In this document: in pieces, positions 22,299 to 33,606 of the stretch
Position numbering within the stretch: position 1 is the first letter of the stretch
Layout of the letters: every line of letters begins with the position of its first letter
Origin: Mesorhabditis belari
Lineage: Eukaryota > Nematoda > Chromadorea > Rhabditida > Rhabditidae
Direction of reading: 5' to 3'
Length of the DNA stretch: 64,000 nucleotides
NCBI GenBank assembly: GCA_958450365.1
Contig: CAUEEP010000928.1
Coordinates: 1,103,501-1,167,500, forward strand
Notes under the pieces: model-generated
The model's database searches: none
What the model saw: the letters and a program-made list of their open reading frames with translations, nothing else
Told to the model about the DNA's origin: nothing
Made by a program: the position numbers and the translations under genes

Positions 22299-22824
22299 TA
22301 CCCTAAAGTCTCGAGTATAAGTTGATCCGAGTATAAGTTCTGCCTTAATTTACATTCGCTTTAATTGCTTTGAATTTCTTTTTGTTGGGCTTTTATACAT
22401 TTTTATTGTTACATAAACTTTTATTATTGTTCTTGGAGCGCGGGATACTACAGGGTGACAGCCTATCACCATTGCTATTTGTTATGTGCATGGATACATA
22501 CAGACGATAGGGTTGAAGAAGACGCTGGAAAGCATCTCTTTCGACCGTCGACGTGGACTTTGGCCGGATGAAGAGGCCAGGGAGGGATCCATAAGACTGA
22601 GGAGCAGGGCGGACGCGCCGAGCCACGCCCGGAGCAACAAATAACAGCAACAAATAACAGCATAAAATTGCTATAACCCTCAATAAATTTACTTCTATTA
22701 TTGCTCTTAAAAAGCAAAAAAGTTATGCTGCAGCGGGGTTCGAACCCTCGACACACCGCACCGGAGACAGCCGTCAATTTGCATGCGAAAACCAAACAGA
22801 ACTTATACTCGCGACTTTAGGGTA
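22299..22824. mobile_element. TIR-bounded element carrying a LINE reverse-transcriptase fragment
   Basis: Terminal inverted repeats TACCCTAAAGTCTCGAGTAT with AAGTTCTG further in (22299-22343, with an internal duplication of GAGTATAAGTT), and the complement at 22796-22824. Inside, the plus frame at 22435-22509 reads RGILQGDSLSPLLFVMCMD, which is motif B (GxxQGDSLSPLLF) of a LINE-type reverse transcriptase, then a stop. Near the right end GGTTCGAACCC (22738-22748) matches a Pol III B box. Composition is markedly more GC-rich than the flanks. Looks like a composite or an element that took up LINE sequence. Confidence 0.6.
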
Positions 22825-23620
22825 CAAAGGAATTGAATTTGAACTTGAACAGGATCTGATCTCATCCATTTGTACACAAAAATCAAAGAAAACTCATAAA
22901 AACTAAACCGTTTCACTAGATTCACTAGATTATTCTCATTTTTTCCCCTCATTTTTTGTAATGCGGAAGAAAAATGATGAATCTGATAGATAATATTGAG
23001 TTTTTTTAGTCTCGATGGCACTTTCATAACCTATTTTCTTTTCTTTTCTTTTCTTTGCTTTTCTTTGCTTTTCTTTGCTTTTCTTTTCTTTGCTTTTTTT
23101 TCCATTCAACCTTTGTCACCAATTAGGAAAAATTTGAAAAGGGAAAAATGAAGAAAATAGTTGAAAAGTTGAAAAAAAAATGGGATGAAAATGATGAAAA
23201 AAAGACAATGGGTCAGGTTGATCTTTTTCTTTTTCTTTTTTAAATCATTTTCCTCAAAAGGTAGACAGTGCAATGTTACACACAGAAAAAAAACTGACAT
23301 TAAACGAGAGAAAACAGAGGTTTTTTTTTTTATGTTTTTTGGAGGGGAAAATTTTTGAGGTATAAAATGAATGGATCGAGCCGTTCTTCGTTTATTCGTT
23401 TTGTGTTTAAATGAAAGATTGAAATCATCGAGTTTAAATCATCATTTTTGGGTTTTTTTTTTGACTTTTGTGATTCTCAACTTTTATCCTTTCATGATTT
23501 TCTAAAAAACAATGCGAATTTTCATTTTTCATTTTGATTAGCTCAATTTTTTTGTCATATTGACTAATCCTTGTGATTCCCCTTATTGAATTTGTTCAAA
23601 ATTAAGCTATCAGATGCAAC

Positions 23621-24194
23621 TACCGTAAATACTGTAATAGTACTCCCCTCGTACAGTCGCGTACGCGTACGCGACGTTAGGCCGGCAGTTTTCAATTCAC
23701 CAACCCAATATTTACAAGTTTAAGCACAAAGTCTACTTTGTAAGAAAAAGAATACCGCGAAGAAGGGGTACCGTAAATACTGTAATAGTACCGCATCCTC
23801 CCCTCGTACAATATTGTTGATGGATGTGATGGAGTTGGATCTTGGTGAGAAAAGCGAAGATTTCAGGGTTAAGCTAGAAGAATTTCAAGAGGCTTTTGCT
23901 ATGCAAATACACATACCGTAAATACTGTAATAGTACTCCACCCCTAGTCGCGTACAGTCGCGTAGTCGCAAAAGTTTTTTAGTTTTTAGTATTTCATTTT
24001 TTTGCAAAGCACCCGTACTTTCAAAAAATACGTCTTTGGTATCAAAAAATAGCCCTGAATTTCAGCTATTTTTTGATACCTAAGCGCGCATTGTAGCATA
24101 AACCAGTGTCGAGAAAAACTCGTTCAAAGCTCGACTACGCAACACTCCGCACCGTCATTATGGTGGTGGGGGTACTATTACAGTATTTACGGTA
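23621..24194. mobile_element. cluster of TACCGTAAATACTG elements; complete copy 23914-24194
   Basis: Starts of the family (TACCGTAAATACTGTAATAG) occur at 23621, 23769 and 23914. The last has a matching inverted end at 24173-24194, giving a 281-bp element that is the reverse-oriented relative of 4421-5067. It holds the same hairpin (ATCAAAAAATAGCCCTGAA, about 24038-24080) and only one unit of the sequence that was amplified in the other copy. The first two are solitary ends or partial copies. Confidence 0.8.
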
Positions 24195-24945
24195 AGTAGT
24201 TTATCTAAAATTAAATTACCTTTTAAAAAAACACTCTCTTCAAACAATTTCAGTTTCAAATCCCATTTTTCTATTTCCTTTTTTTGAATGGCAAATCTCA
24301 GCTTTCTGTTTTTTTTCTTTTCTTTTCTTTCTTTTTTTTTCTTTTCTTTTCTTTCTTTTCTTTTCTTTCTTTTCTTTTCCTCAAATCGACTCGAAAACCA
24401 GTTGCCTTAGGGCTTAAAGTCACAAAGAATTGGTGAGAAACGAAAATAGAAAAAAAAAGATCGGTGTGAATGTTTCACCAAAAAAAAAACTGTATTCAGC
24501 ACAAAATTCGCATTTCAAATGAAGCAAATTCACTTTCAAGAATGAAAATTTTTGTCTCTTTTTGAATGAGCCTTCCTTTCAGCAATTTCTCTCTTTTTTT
24601 TTTTCAATTTCCCATTATTTTTCTTCTATCCATTGTACTCTTTTTTTATTCTTTTCCCTTAATTTCAACCATTGTTTTTTTTCTGTTTTGGAGAAAGTGA
24701 AAAAGAGAAAAGATCATTTGACCTTCTCTTTTCTGAAATCGAAAGCCGTTCGGTGCAACGATCGAGACAAAAGTAATCTAATCAATGAAATTTTGAGTTT
24801 TGAATTCAGCTATACACTTCAGGACATAAATATCACCATTTCAGCATACTGGAGAGAGATTACAACATATATTTCTTCTTTTTAGTAATGAAAGATTTTT
24901 TTAAGAATTTTAAATATAGTGCAGAGCCTTACTGAGCCTGGATGT

Positions 24946-25286
24946 AAGGGAATTCAAGTAGCCATAGCATAAATAAAACTCTATTAAAACCAGAGTAACC
25001 AGAGTCCGTATGCTACGCTCGGGGAAAAGTTTTGGTGGCGCCTCTGATCTTTCCGGTTAAAAGGTCCATGGTTTTCCCCAAGGAGCGTACTTTTTCTCTG
25101 AAAGTTTTGGTGGGAAGTTTTACTGGAAACTTTCTAAAAGAAAAGTACGCTCCTTGGGAAAACCATGGATCTTTTACCGGAAAGATCAGAGACGCTGCCG
25201 AAAGTTTTCCCCGAGCGTAGCATACGGACTCTGGTTACTCTGGTTTTAATAGAGTTTTATTATGCTATGGCTACTTGAATTCCCTT
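24946..25286. mobile_element. foldback element of 341 bp
   Basis: Arms of about 155 bp: AAGGGAATTCAAGTAGCCAT at 24946 and its complement ending at 25286. Shared blocks include GAGTCCGTATGCTACGCTCG and AAGGAGCGTAC. The centre is GGTGGGAAGTTTTACTGG. It lies about 600 bp upstream of the GRL gene. Confidence 0.85.
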
Positions 25287-25903
25287 AAATCATAGTACTG
25301 TAATAGTGTTCTATGAGGGTAAATTCTGCCAAGAACAAAGAGCAATCTTTGTAGGGTAAATGAAAGAAAAAATGAAGTGCATAAGCTAAAAGAAAGATGA
25401 CAAAAAAAAAGAAAGGTATTTGTGTTGTTGGTGTTACCGGTTCTTTTACCCAATTCTTTTTTTTTCTCTCAAAAGATGACCTTCATGCTTTGGTGTCTTG
25501 AGAGAAAATGAATGAAAAAATAGGGAAAAATGGGGAGGAGTTAAGTTAGGAGAGGAAAAAATGGAGAAGCTAATGGTTTATGTTCATTTTCATTTTCATT
25601 TTCATTTTCCTTCCCTCCTTTACTTCAAATACTTTTAAGGGTTTTAGCTCACAATAGAATACAATAGATTGCTGTTACTGTAGCTTGTCTAATGCTTTAG
25701 CCCTTCTTTAGCTCTTCTTTAGCTCTTCTTTAGCTCTTCCTCAGCTCTTCCTCCTTTCCACTTTCCCCGTACAACTTGCCACGTTGCCACGATTTTCTAA
25801 TCACTCTAGCTATAGAAAAAGTCTTCAGCTGCTTTATTTCCTTTTTAAATCATTTCTTTTAAATCATTTTCTCTCATTCTTCAATTCATTTTCCATTTCA
25901 GAA

Positions 25904-27473
25904 ATGAGCCGAGTACTGTATTCGTTAGCCTTTTTCGCGTTCACATTCGCTTTACCAAAATTAAGCGAAAAGAGAATGGTGAGATTATTGTAAGATTAAA
26001 CAATATTTTCGGAAATTTAGTCCGAATTCTCGTCTCCACCAAATAACACTCCCGTTGGTCGAGTGTTTGTCTTCGGCAAACCGATCTACGTTCGTCAACC
26101 ATTCGTCCAACCACTCAGAAATGCTCGTGAGTTCACAATCAATAAAAGCCCTAATAGCTAACAGTAGAAAAGAGATATAAATGGCACTGTAGCTGGCAAG
26201 TTTCACTAAGATTTTGGCGCTAAAAAATCGATATGTAATCGAATGGTTCAGCATTGAAACGCCAAGCCTATGGTGGAAACGACTACGCTCCAGCTCCAGC
26301 TCCAGCTCCACAAGACTATGCTCCGGCTCCAGTAAGGATAATAATATTCAAACAGATCTAGCACTATAGTATTACAGTTATAGTAACCGATTTTTTTTTT
26401 CTAGACTGGTTACGAAGAGCCAGCTCCTCCAACACCCAAATACCCACTTCCACAATGCTACACAAATGCTGCCGGTATGTTCATGAGATTGAAAAATAAA
26501 ATAAAATAAAACAAAACAAAACAATTCAACTTTAGGTTACATGTGCTGCAATAAGGAACTCGAAAAAGTGATTGATGATGTAAGAATTGAAAAATTTGGT
26601 TTAAAAAAACAATCGATTTCAGGTGTACAACGATTTGAACCAAGGAGAATGGAAAAATTGTAATACACAAAAGATTGCGAATTCATTGCAAGTGAGAGAT
26701 TTGATTTGGATAGTAGACAGTAATTTGAAAAAGACGTCTTTCGACTACAGTAATCCAGACGGTAATTGGGGTAGGCTAGTTTCCGCAACTTTTTTCCCGC
26801 AACTCGCCATAGACTTTCTTCTAAGTCTGACCGACCGAGATTGACCATCTTTATGATTTCTAGTGTCATTTTGTTGCACTTATTGAGATCTACAAAATGA
26901 CACTAAAATCATAAAGATTGACCGACTTAGAAGAAAGTCTATGGCGCGTTGCGCAAATGACCCTGTTGCGGAAACTAGCCTACCCCTAGTAATTTGAAAA
27001 AGACGTCTTTCGACTACCGTAATCCAGACAGTAATTCGAAAAAGACGTCTACAGTGTATTTAGTATTGTCATGTATTCAATTCCCGTCTTAACCTCAAGA
27101 ATTTCAAATTTCTAAGCTTAAAAGCTTTCCAGGAGAAATGTCAAGAGAAATTCGGCACCGATTTCGAGACAATCACTGGAGTCGGCGATTTCGCATCGAA
27201 AGCTCATTTCTATTCGGATTTGATCTGCAAAACCGAGAAAGACGGACGGTCAGTTGATCAGTTGTTTAAAGATTTAAGTAGAAATTCCAAAAAAAAAAAA
27301 AATCAATGCAAAATACCTAAAATTTCAGTGTTGTCTTGGCCTATGCTACTCCAAATCGTCACAACAAGCCTCCACCCGCACCCCCAGCCGCTTACAATGA
27401 AGAGCCGGCCCCACCACCAGCTCCCGCCGCTCCAGCCGCTCCAGCCGGTCCATACTTCACTGTGAGAATCTAA
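25904..27473 (+). CDS. Ground-like (GRL) hedgehog-related secreted protein
   Basis: Exons 25904-25978, 26021-26126, 26252-26331, 26405-26474, 26536-26579, 26623-26691, 27133-27248 and 27329-27473 encode 234 residues. The start follows a TTTCAG site by two bases, suggesting SL trans-splicing. The signal peptide is MSRVLYSLAFFAFTFA. A basic KR site follows (LKRQAYGG), then an Ala-Pro-rich linker. The C-terminal Ground-like domain (about residues 107-195) shows the family cysteines and signature: CYTNAAGYMCCNKELE, then a QKIANSLQ helix, CQEKFGTDFE, GDFASKAHFYSDLIC and VVLAYATP. The tail is again Pro/Ala-rich. Ground-like proteins are nematode extracellular proteins linked to cuticle and molting functions; the specific role here is inferred only from the family. 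The intron 26692-27132 holds a MITE and was copied into another locus (49903-50370). Confidence 0.9.
26768..26986. mobile_element. hAT-like MITE in GRL intron
   Basis: Inverted ends GGGGTAGGCTAGTTTCCGCA / TGCGGAAACTAGCCTACCCC, internal palindrome with ACCGACTTAGAAGAAAG. In the copy at 49974-50195 the flanks are an intact 8-bp direct duplication CAGTAATT, as made by hAT transposases. Here the left duplication is altered (GGTAATT). Confidence 0.75.
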
Positions 27474-27485
27474 GAAAAAAGATTC

Positions 27486-27552
27486 GATCTATAGAATCTA
27501 TAGAAATCTATAGAAATCTATAAAAATCTATAGAAATCTATAGAAATCGATT
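27486..27552. repeat. 11-bp tandem repeat ATCTATAGAAA
   Basis: About six copies directly after the GRL stop codon, in the presumed 3' UTR. Confidence 0.85.
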
Positions 27553-29129
27553 AGTTTCCATAGTATTCTATAACTATAGTCTCTTTTTTTTTGTCTTCTC
27601 TCGTGCTTTCGATATGGGTTTAATATTTTGATGTGTTCCCGGTTGTCTGTACAATTTGTTTTCACCAAAAAAACCCCACCTATTTGTAAATATGAAATGA
27701 ATTTATTTCTCTTTTTGAATAAATGCTGACATTTCTTAAGCAAAAATCATAAAATTTTCTCTAAAAAAAGAAAATTTGCTATCAGTGGAAAGATTCGAGC
27801 CTCTCACCCAGACTCATCTTTGAAAAGAAAAAAGAATGGAATGGAAGGGAGGAAAGGGAACGATATCTAATCACTAATCATCGCTTTCTTCCCCCCTGCA
27901 CTGTTCAAACAAATTCCCTCGAGGTCTCACACAAATTTGGGGCAATTTTGGGGGCAATGAAGCTTTGCTTTGCTACGGTAGCTTTGTCCAGTTATCCTTC
28001 AAAATAAATCAAAGAAGTTAAACAATCTGGGGCACAAATTTTTTTTATCGCTCAAACGCAATGTCCTAGAAAATGTGCATAATATCAACCGATCGTTTGG
28101 GAAAAGATTTTACGCACTTTTCTAGATCAACGCGAATTTGAGCTAAGAAAATGGGAGGGATGAAAGGAGGACTTGTAACTTGTAAAAATAGCTTTAAAGA
28201 CAACTACTAGAGAGAATGTGTTTTAAAATTCAAATCAACAAGAGAATTCTAATGATTATTTGGAGTTGATCGACGAATAATCGATAGAGTTTCCGTGAAT
28301 GAGAAAAGAAAGAAGAAAGGGAAGGGTATGGAATGGAATGGAATGGAATGGAATGGAATGGAGGATGTCCAATGCATGTCCATGCCCATCGATGATTCAT
28401 CTTTCCTTCTCTGTCTTCCACGATACCTTTTCTCTACTTTTTACACACTGAAGGAACACAAATACATTGGAATTTACTTTGTGCTGCACCAAACTTGCTT
28501 ACCGTCACTGATAGTGCAAAATGGGAAACGATTATCGTGTAGAAAAGTGAAACGAATTTTTCAATTTCTTTTCTATTGCACTAACTATCGATAAGCAAGC
28601 TTGGCTACACTTTGAAATGTTAGTTTTCAACCTAATCAATATATTTTCGACCTAATCAATATAGCCAGGGAATAGAGTGAAATCAGAAATGAATAAATGA
28701 GAAGGTAAGCATTGATTGAGAGAAAGATTCGAGGCCAGGGGACACCGTTTTATACATTTTATCTTATCATTTCTTCTTTCGAGAGTTGGGAGGCTGAGGG
28801 ACCTGAGGGCAGGAAATATTGAAGAAGAAAAAGAAGAAAAAAGGAAATGATTATAGAATGAATGAATGGGCAAACGAAGAAGACACGGTTTCAAATTTGG
28901 ATGCCTTTTATGCGAGATAAAGAGCTGGGAATGGTATACTTGACAAAAGCAATCAAGGTATTTTAAAATCACCGTCTCTTTTTGGAAGAAGTAACTATCA
29001 GTTGAATGAGGCAAACGAACAGTTTTTCACGACAATTATTTAGATTAATTTTTTTGTGTGCCCCAATTATAAAACCAAATAACATATCGTTTTATCAGCT
29101 TTTCATTTTCTCGTACCTTCGCTTTCACT
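27553..29129. other. intergenic, no gene recognised
   Basis: AT-rich. Contains a seven-unit GGAAT repeat (28328-28362) and inverted words around 28485-28610 (ACTTGCTTACCG / CGATAAGCAAGC). ORFs across these repeats lack splice or homology support. Confidence 0.4.
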
Positions 29130-29495
29130 CACTAGGGAGAGGCACCAACTATATATTCATACTTTATTCAGGACATGAAATAAAGCGTAATCAGTCAGAC
29201 AATACACAAATCTACACATAAATACATAGAGAAAGATGAGATATTTTACTCGGCGATGTGGAGGCGGGGAGAAAAGAAGATAGATAGAAGATAAGCTTCT
29301 TGCTTTAATAACCTCAGGCCATGAATGGGCCAACCCAGTGGAAGAGTGAACTCCGCTAGAGAAGGGATCTCTAGTCAGCTCTAGAGAAGAGACCTCTAGT
29401 CTGGGCACGGGCTAGGGAAGAGAACCCTAGGGGGGCCGAACCCCACACCCTCAGTTTGGAAGTGAGAACTTAACCAATACACCATGAGGGCCCCT
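29130..29495 (-). mobile_element. tRNA-like SINE
   Basis: Read on minus, it starts near 29495 with GGGGCCCTCATGGTGTATTG (A-box-like GGTGTATTGG), then an anticodon-like arm and GGGGTTCGGCC (B-box-like) near 29428. It continues through CTAGAG repeats and ends near 29131 with GTTGGTGCCTCTCCCTAGTG. The arm pairing is too poor for a functional tRNA. The terminal CTAGGGAGAGGCAC motif recurs in the foldback elements at 29504-30713 and 52828-53313, tying them into one family. Confidence 0.6.
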
Positions 29496-29503
29496 TGAAA
29501 TTG

Positions 29504-30713
29504 AAAAATTGTATTGCACGTATGTACACTGTGCGCGTGTCTAGGGCTTTACAATATTAACTCAGCCTCAATACATTTTTCTGACTAGGGAGAGGCACCA
29601 ACTTAAGGTCGAGTTTAAGCCTATAGAATGGTATCCTGGTAGAGTTTGATACGGGAAATCCGAATCCGTTTTTAGTTTTTCCTGCGGACGTCTCAATCGT
29701 CAGATATTTGGCATCAAAGTTTTTACATTGGAATTTAGGGCGCTCTCTAGCGAATCTCTAGCGCTCTATTTTTGGTTCGAATCCGGCTACTATTTTTTTT
29801 CGAATATTTTTTTTGCGTTTTTTTCTAAAAGATCTATGCATAGTATAAAATGGAGCTAAACTAATTTAGGCACTTGTTTAAAATTGTAGCCTTACTATGT
29901 TTAAAACCCAATTTTCAACACAATACAAAAAGACACACAAAAAAAATCAGCATTGATGCATAAAGTGAAAAAAGCATGAAAAGCAAAAATATTCTTCACA
30001 TCGAGGGTATCGGCTAAAAGTCGTCTCACCGCAGCGTCTCATCGCTGTAAATCATTGATGCTGCGTTCGAGCAAAAGCAGAATGATGCCGGCGTAAAAAA
30101 AGCTGCGGGACGAGTTGCAACGTATCCGGTCGAACACTATGTATATTCAATCAACTTTTGAAATCTTTGAAATTGAGCAAAAATCCAATAAATTAGGGAA
30201 ATCAGCCTGAGAATGTTGTCTCTTTTCAATATCGGGAAGTCTAAATCGTTGGGCATAACATGGATCATTGAATCCCAAATCCCAAATTTATTGGATTTTT
30301 GTGTTGAAAATTGGGTTTTAAACATAGTAAGGCTACAATTTTAAACAAGTGCCTAAATTAGTTTAGCTCCATTTTATACTATGCATAGATCTTTTAGAAA
30401 AAAACGCAAAAAAAATATTCGAAAAAAAATAGTAGCCGGATTCGAACCATGAGCGCTAGAGATTCGCTAGAGAGCGCCCTAAATTCCAATGTAAAAACTT
30501 TGATGCCAAATATCTGACGATTGAGACGTCCGCAGGAAAAACTAAAAACGGATTCGGATTTCCCGTATCAAACTCTACCAGGATACCATTCTATAGGCTT
30601 AAACTCGACCTTAAGTTGGTGCCTCTCCCTAGTCAGAAAAATGTATTGAGGCTGAGTTAATATTGTAAAGCCCTAGACACGCGCACAGTCTACATACGTG
30701 CAATACAATTTTT
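29504..30713. mobile_element. large foldback element, two arms of about 415 bp
   Basis: Left arm 29504-29922 and right arm 30301-30713 are near-identical inverted copies around a 380-bp centre. Each arm carries GACTAGGGAGAGGCACCAAC, GAGACGTCCGCAGG-type sequence and GGTTCGAATCCGGCTAC, a Pol III B-box-like word. The centre contains GTCTCACCGCAGCGTCTC but no ORF of note. The arms could fold into an exceptionally long RNA hairpin. Confidence 0.9.
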
Positions 30714-31170
30714 CTTGAACGAGCATTTATAATGGATAAGTAAATACTACAATAGCTTGAGGACGCTGCCAAAAGTAAAGTTTCGTTTGTCTGTAATTGA
30801 GTGCATTTTCAAACACGGAACTAGGTACCTATTTATTTTTCACTACCAAATGTGTCTTTAGGATATTCGGCATTTTTCGCAAAGAAACGATTTATTTCCA
30901 AGTGTTAATTTTTCTTAGCTTCCTCTCCAATCTCCTTTTTCCTTCAACGGTTTCTCTGGCCTTTAACAACACGAACTTTGTTAACTCTCTAGTATGAAGT
31001 ATCTACGGAGTCAAAAAAGACAATTCAAATATTTATTTCGAAATTAACCGACCTACAATGAAAATCATCGAACCGGCTTGGAGAGATCATTGAGAACCAA
31101 AAGAAAAACGAAGAATTTGATAAGTGAAACGGATAAATACAAAATGGTACTTGCAAAGACCAAGCAAACA

Positions 31171-32978
31171 TTAAAAAACGGCATAATGTTCACTGTCGAT
31201 CGTCTGGAAGGCTTCACCCTCACCAGTGAGATTGTCGAGATGTTTCTGTAACTCAGCCACCGGCACGCCAGTCTCCTAAAAATAGATTAAATTTGTTTTA
31301 AAATTTCACAACTAGCTGTGCTTAAATCACTAACTAAAACTTATGTGAAAAATAGTAAACCATACCTGCGAAATACGATCGATGTGAACACCATTTTCTC
31401 CAGAAATCTTCGACTCCTGCTTCAAATATTGAATAACCTAAATTAAAAGAATGTTTCTAAATGGCCCCAATTAATTTCAAACCTTATCCCGTGCGCTCAT
31501 ACCGGCATTCATGGGCTTTTGTTGTGGCAAGCTGCTTCTCAATGGTGGGATTTTAACTGGATTCTTCTAAATGAACCATGTTTGGAAACAAAATTTGTTA
31601 AAACTCACAATTGTTGGTGGTCTACTATTTCCTGGAGCCAATGGAGAGTTCATTAGAGCTTTGATGTCTTGATTGTTTCGAATCGCGTCACCGATTCCCT
31701 AGAAAAACTTACTTTTTATAAGACGGAAAGTATGTATGTGTCCGTTCACTTTGTACATATTAAAATAAATTTATTTTTGGCACTAAAAACATTTTGAAAA
31801 TTCTTGGCTTTTTGAAAGTTTTTTGGAAAGTTCAAAGCGTCGGCAGCGACTGTCAAAAGAATTCCGGATAAACGGGAAAATTTGCCTCTTAAACTCAGTT
31901 TAGTTCATGAAATGCAAACTTAGTAGTAAAATAGTAAACCGTAGTAAATTTGTCAACAATTAATACTAAATTTTGATTCATGTAAACTATGCGTCGCCCC
32001 AAATCGGCCAGCAGTTTACCCCCCGGCGTTTAGCCGGGGGTTAACTACTGGTGGCAATAAATCGATAAAATCCAAGCGCTCACTTTTTCAAAGTACATCT
32101 GTGCAAGTTGCGACTCACACTTGAAACACTCGTATTCACGGCGATTTGTGACTTCTCGGCTCTAAAATTTTTCAGATGATTTTCTAACCTTAAACAAACC
32201 TTAAGGACGAGCACACTCATTTCACCTCCGGAATTTCGCAGTTTTCCAATTAAAGCGATCAACGTTCCCTCAGCATAAGTCACATTATCTTCATCTCCCG
32301 AATCAAACTAAAAAAAATCATAATTGACTTAATTACCAAAAAACAAACCATTCGCAAAATAGTAACAGGAACGGTGTGTTGGCTGTTGTCTGGGTCGGAA
32401 AGCACCATTCGAAACATTGATCCAGCCTCAACTTCTTGTACACTGTCCACACACCCATAGAGAACAATCTAAAATATTACAGATAGGGATTAAACAGTTT
32501 GTACTTAATTTTATTACCTACAACTAACCGTAAAAGCCTAGTAAAGTTTTTTATTAGGACCGTGATAGCTTGAATTGTAAGATCACAACGTGGACCAGCT
32601 TGTTCTTCCACGACTTTGAGAAAGTAACGGTTGTTAAATTTCATCCACGTAATAATAATATCATCTACGTTCAAATATTCTTTTGTTGATCAAGAAAATC
32701 ATCGGGCAGTGCATTAACAACAAAAACCCCAACCTGACTGAACCCAATCTTTCCAATGGAGAGTTTATCATCGGCACAAGGAGTTGTTGCGATTTTCTCT
32801 ACCGTCACCGGAAAAGGCATCTTATCGGCAAGGCGTTGTTGCGAACTATCCAAATTCGATGGATCTAAAAAAAGTTTTAAGAAGTAGAATCAAACAAAAA
32901 CATACTTGGATTCAGGAACGATCCATCACCACCCCATCCTCCGCCATCACCGAAGCTTTCGTTGCCCCAATTTGCCAT
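31171..32978 (-). CDS. rpa-2: replication protein A 32-kDa subunit (RPA2)
   Basis: Middle subunit of the single-stranded-DNA-binding RPA heterotrimer, used in DNA replication, repair and checkpoint signalling. Exons 32978-32906, 32864-32734, 32468-32349, 32307-32200, 32161-32084, 31698-31609, 31566-31483, 31437-31366 and 31275-31171 give 286 residues in one frame. The N-terminus is Gly/Ser-rich (MANWGNESFGDGGGWGGDGS), like the phosphorylated tail of RPA2. The OB fold begins PFPVTVEKIATTPCADDKLS with SIGKIGFSQ and continues to GKLRNSGGEMSVLV and EVTNRREYECF. A Pro-rich linker leads to a C-terminal winged helix (VIQYLKQES...GVHIDRISQETGVPVAELQKHL...GEGEAFQTIDSEHYAVF). An ORF inside the third-largest intron (about 32520-32670) is not needed for the domain. 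The gene is divergent from the V-ATPase F gene 628 bp away. Confidence 0.88.
32008..32051. other. GC-rich perfect hairpin in an rpa-2 intron
   Basis: CCAGCAGTTTACCCCCCGGC faces GCCGGGGGTTAACTACTGG with a loop of about four bases: roughly 20 paired bases with one or two mismatches. It is GC-rich in an otherwise AT-rich 385-bp intron (31699-32083). Could be a small structured RNA or a minimal transposon footprint. Confidence 0.6.
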
Positions 32979-33606
32979 TGTACCTAAAATAGTAATGTTA
33001 AAAAAGAAATTTTTAGGGAAAACAGAAAACATTTAGACAAATTAAAAGGTCTAAGTAAGTGTCTTTGAAGGAATAAAGCTTTGCAAAACATTGAATTTCT
33101 CACAAGTATGAACATGTTATTTATATTCGAAAGGGTCTTTCTTTTCTGAAACAGAAAGAACCCGCCATTTTTGTCGATTTGAAAAGAGTTGTGATCCCGA
33201 AGGGATTGATTGAGCCGTGAAAAGAACACAAGAGGACAAACTACAGACTCGATCTTTCATCCACACAACTAGGCGCATTGTTGATTCGGCTGTTTAAAAA
33301 AAACTTTGCAATACATATCTACCGCAAAATTAAGGCAGCGATCGAGGGAGCTTTAGATAAACCATTAGGACTGGTAAGACGACAAAATGAGTGTATATCC
33401 TCTAAATGTCATTAAATAAAGCCACTTTGAAATTTAAAAAAATCTTCAAAATATTCAGTATATTTGTTTGAATATCCATATGAAAATAGATTATAAGATG
33501 GTGCTCTTTTTGTTTTACCTTCAATTTTATTTTTCTCGACTGACTCACATTTTCTTTGCGTTCTTAATTTTTAACGTTCAAATTATTCTAAGCTTTTTTT
33601 TTAGTG

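Larger units (their letters stand above)
18429..25903. other. repeat-rich intergenic interval
   Basis: Between the Ly6-like gene and the GRL gene I find no convincing host gene. A two-exon mini-ORF starting ATGACCGGTAAAATC at 21154 with a GTAAGC donor could be a short peptide gene but has no supporting homology. Contents are satellites, TIR and foldback elements and transposon relics, listed separately. The stretch 24195-24945 is T-rich with CTTTT tandem runs (24300-24380). Confidence 0.5.

Noticed and set aside
22735..22790. Functional tRNA gene on the minus strand with GGTTCGAACCC
   Set aside because: No matching acceptor or D arm within 80 bp; only a B-box word.
29400..29495. tRNA-Trp gene (CCA anticodon-like loop)
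   Set aside because: Anticodon and acceptor stems mispair and the sequence continues into a SINE body.
32477..32674. Extra exon in rpa-2 (DIIITWMKFNNRYFLKVV)
   Set aside because: The OB fold joins directly from FSQ (32734) to IVLYGCVDS (32468), and the total length stays in frame without it. Kept as intron, although an alternative exon cannot be excluded.
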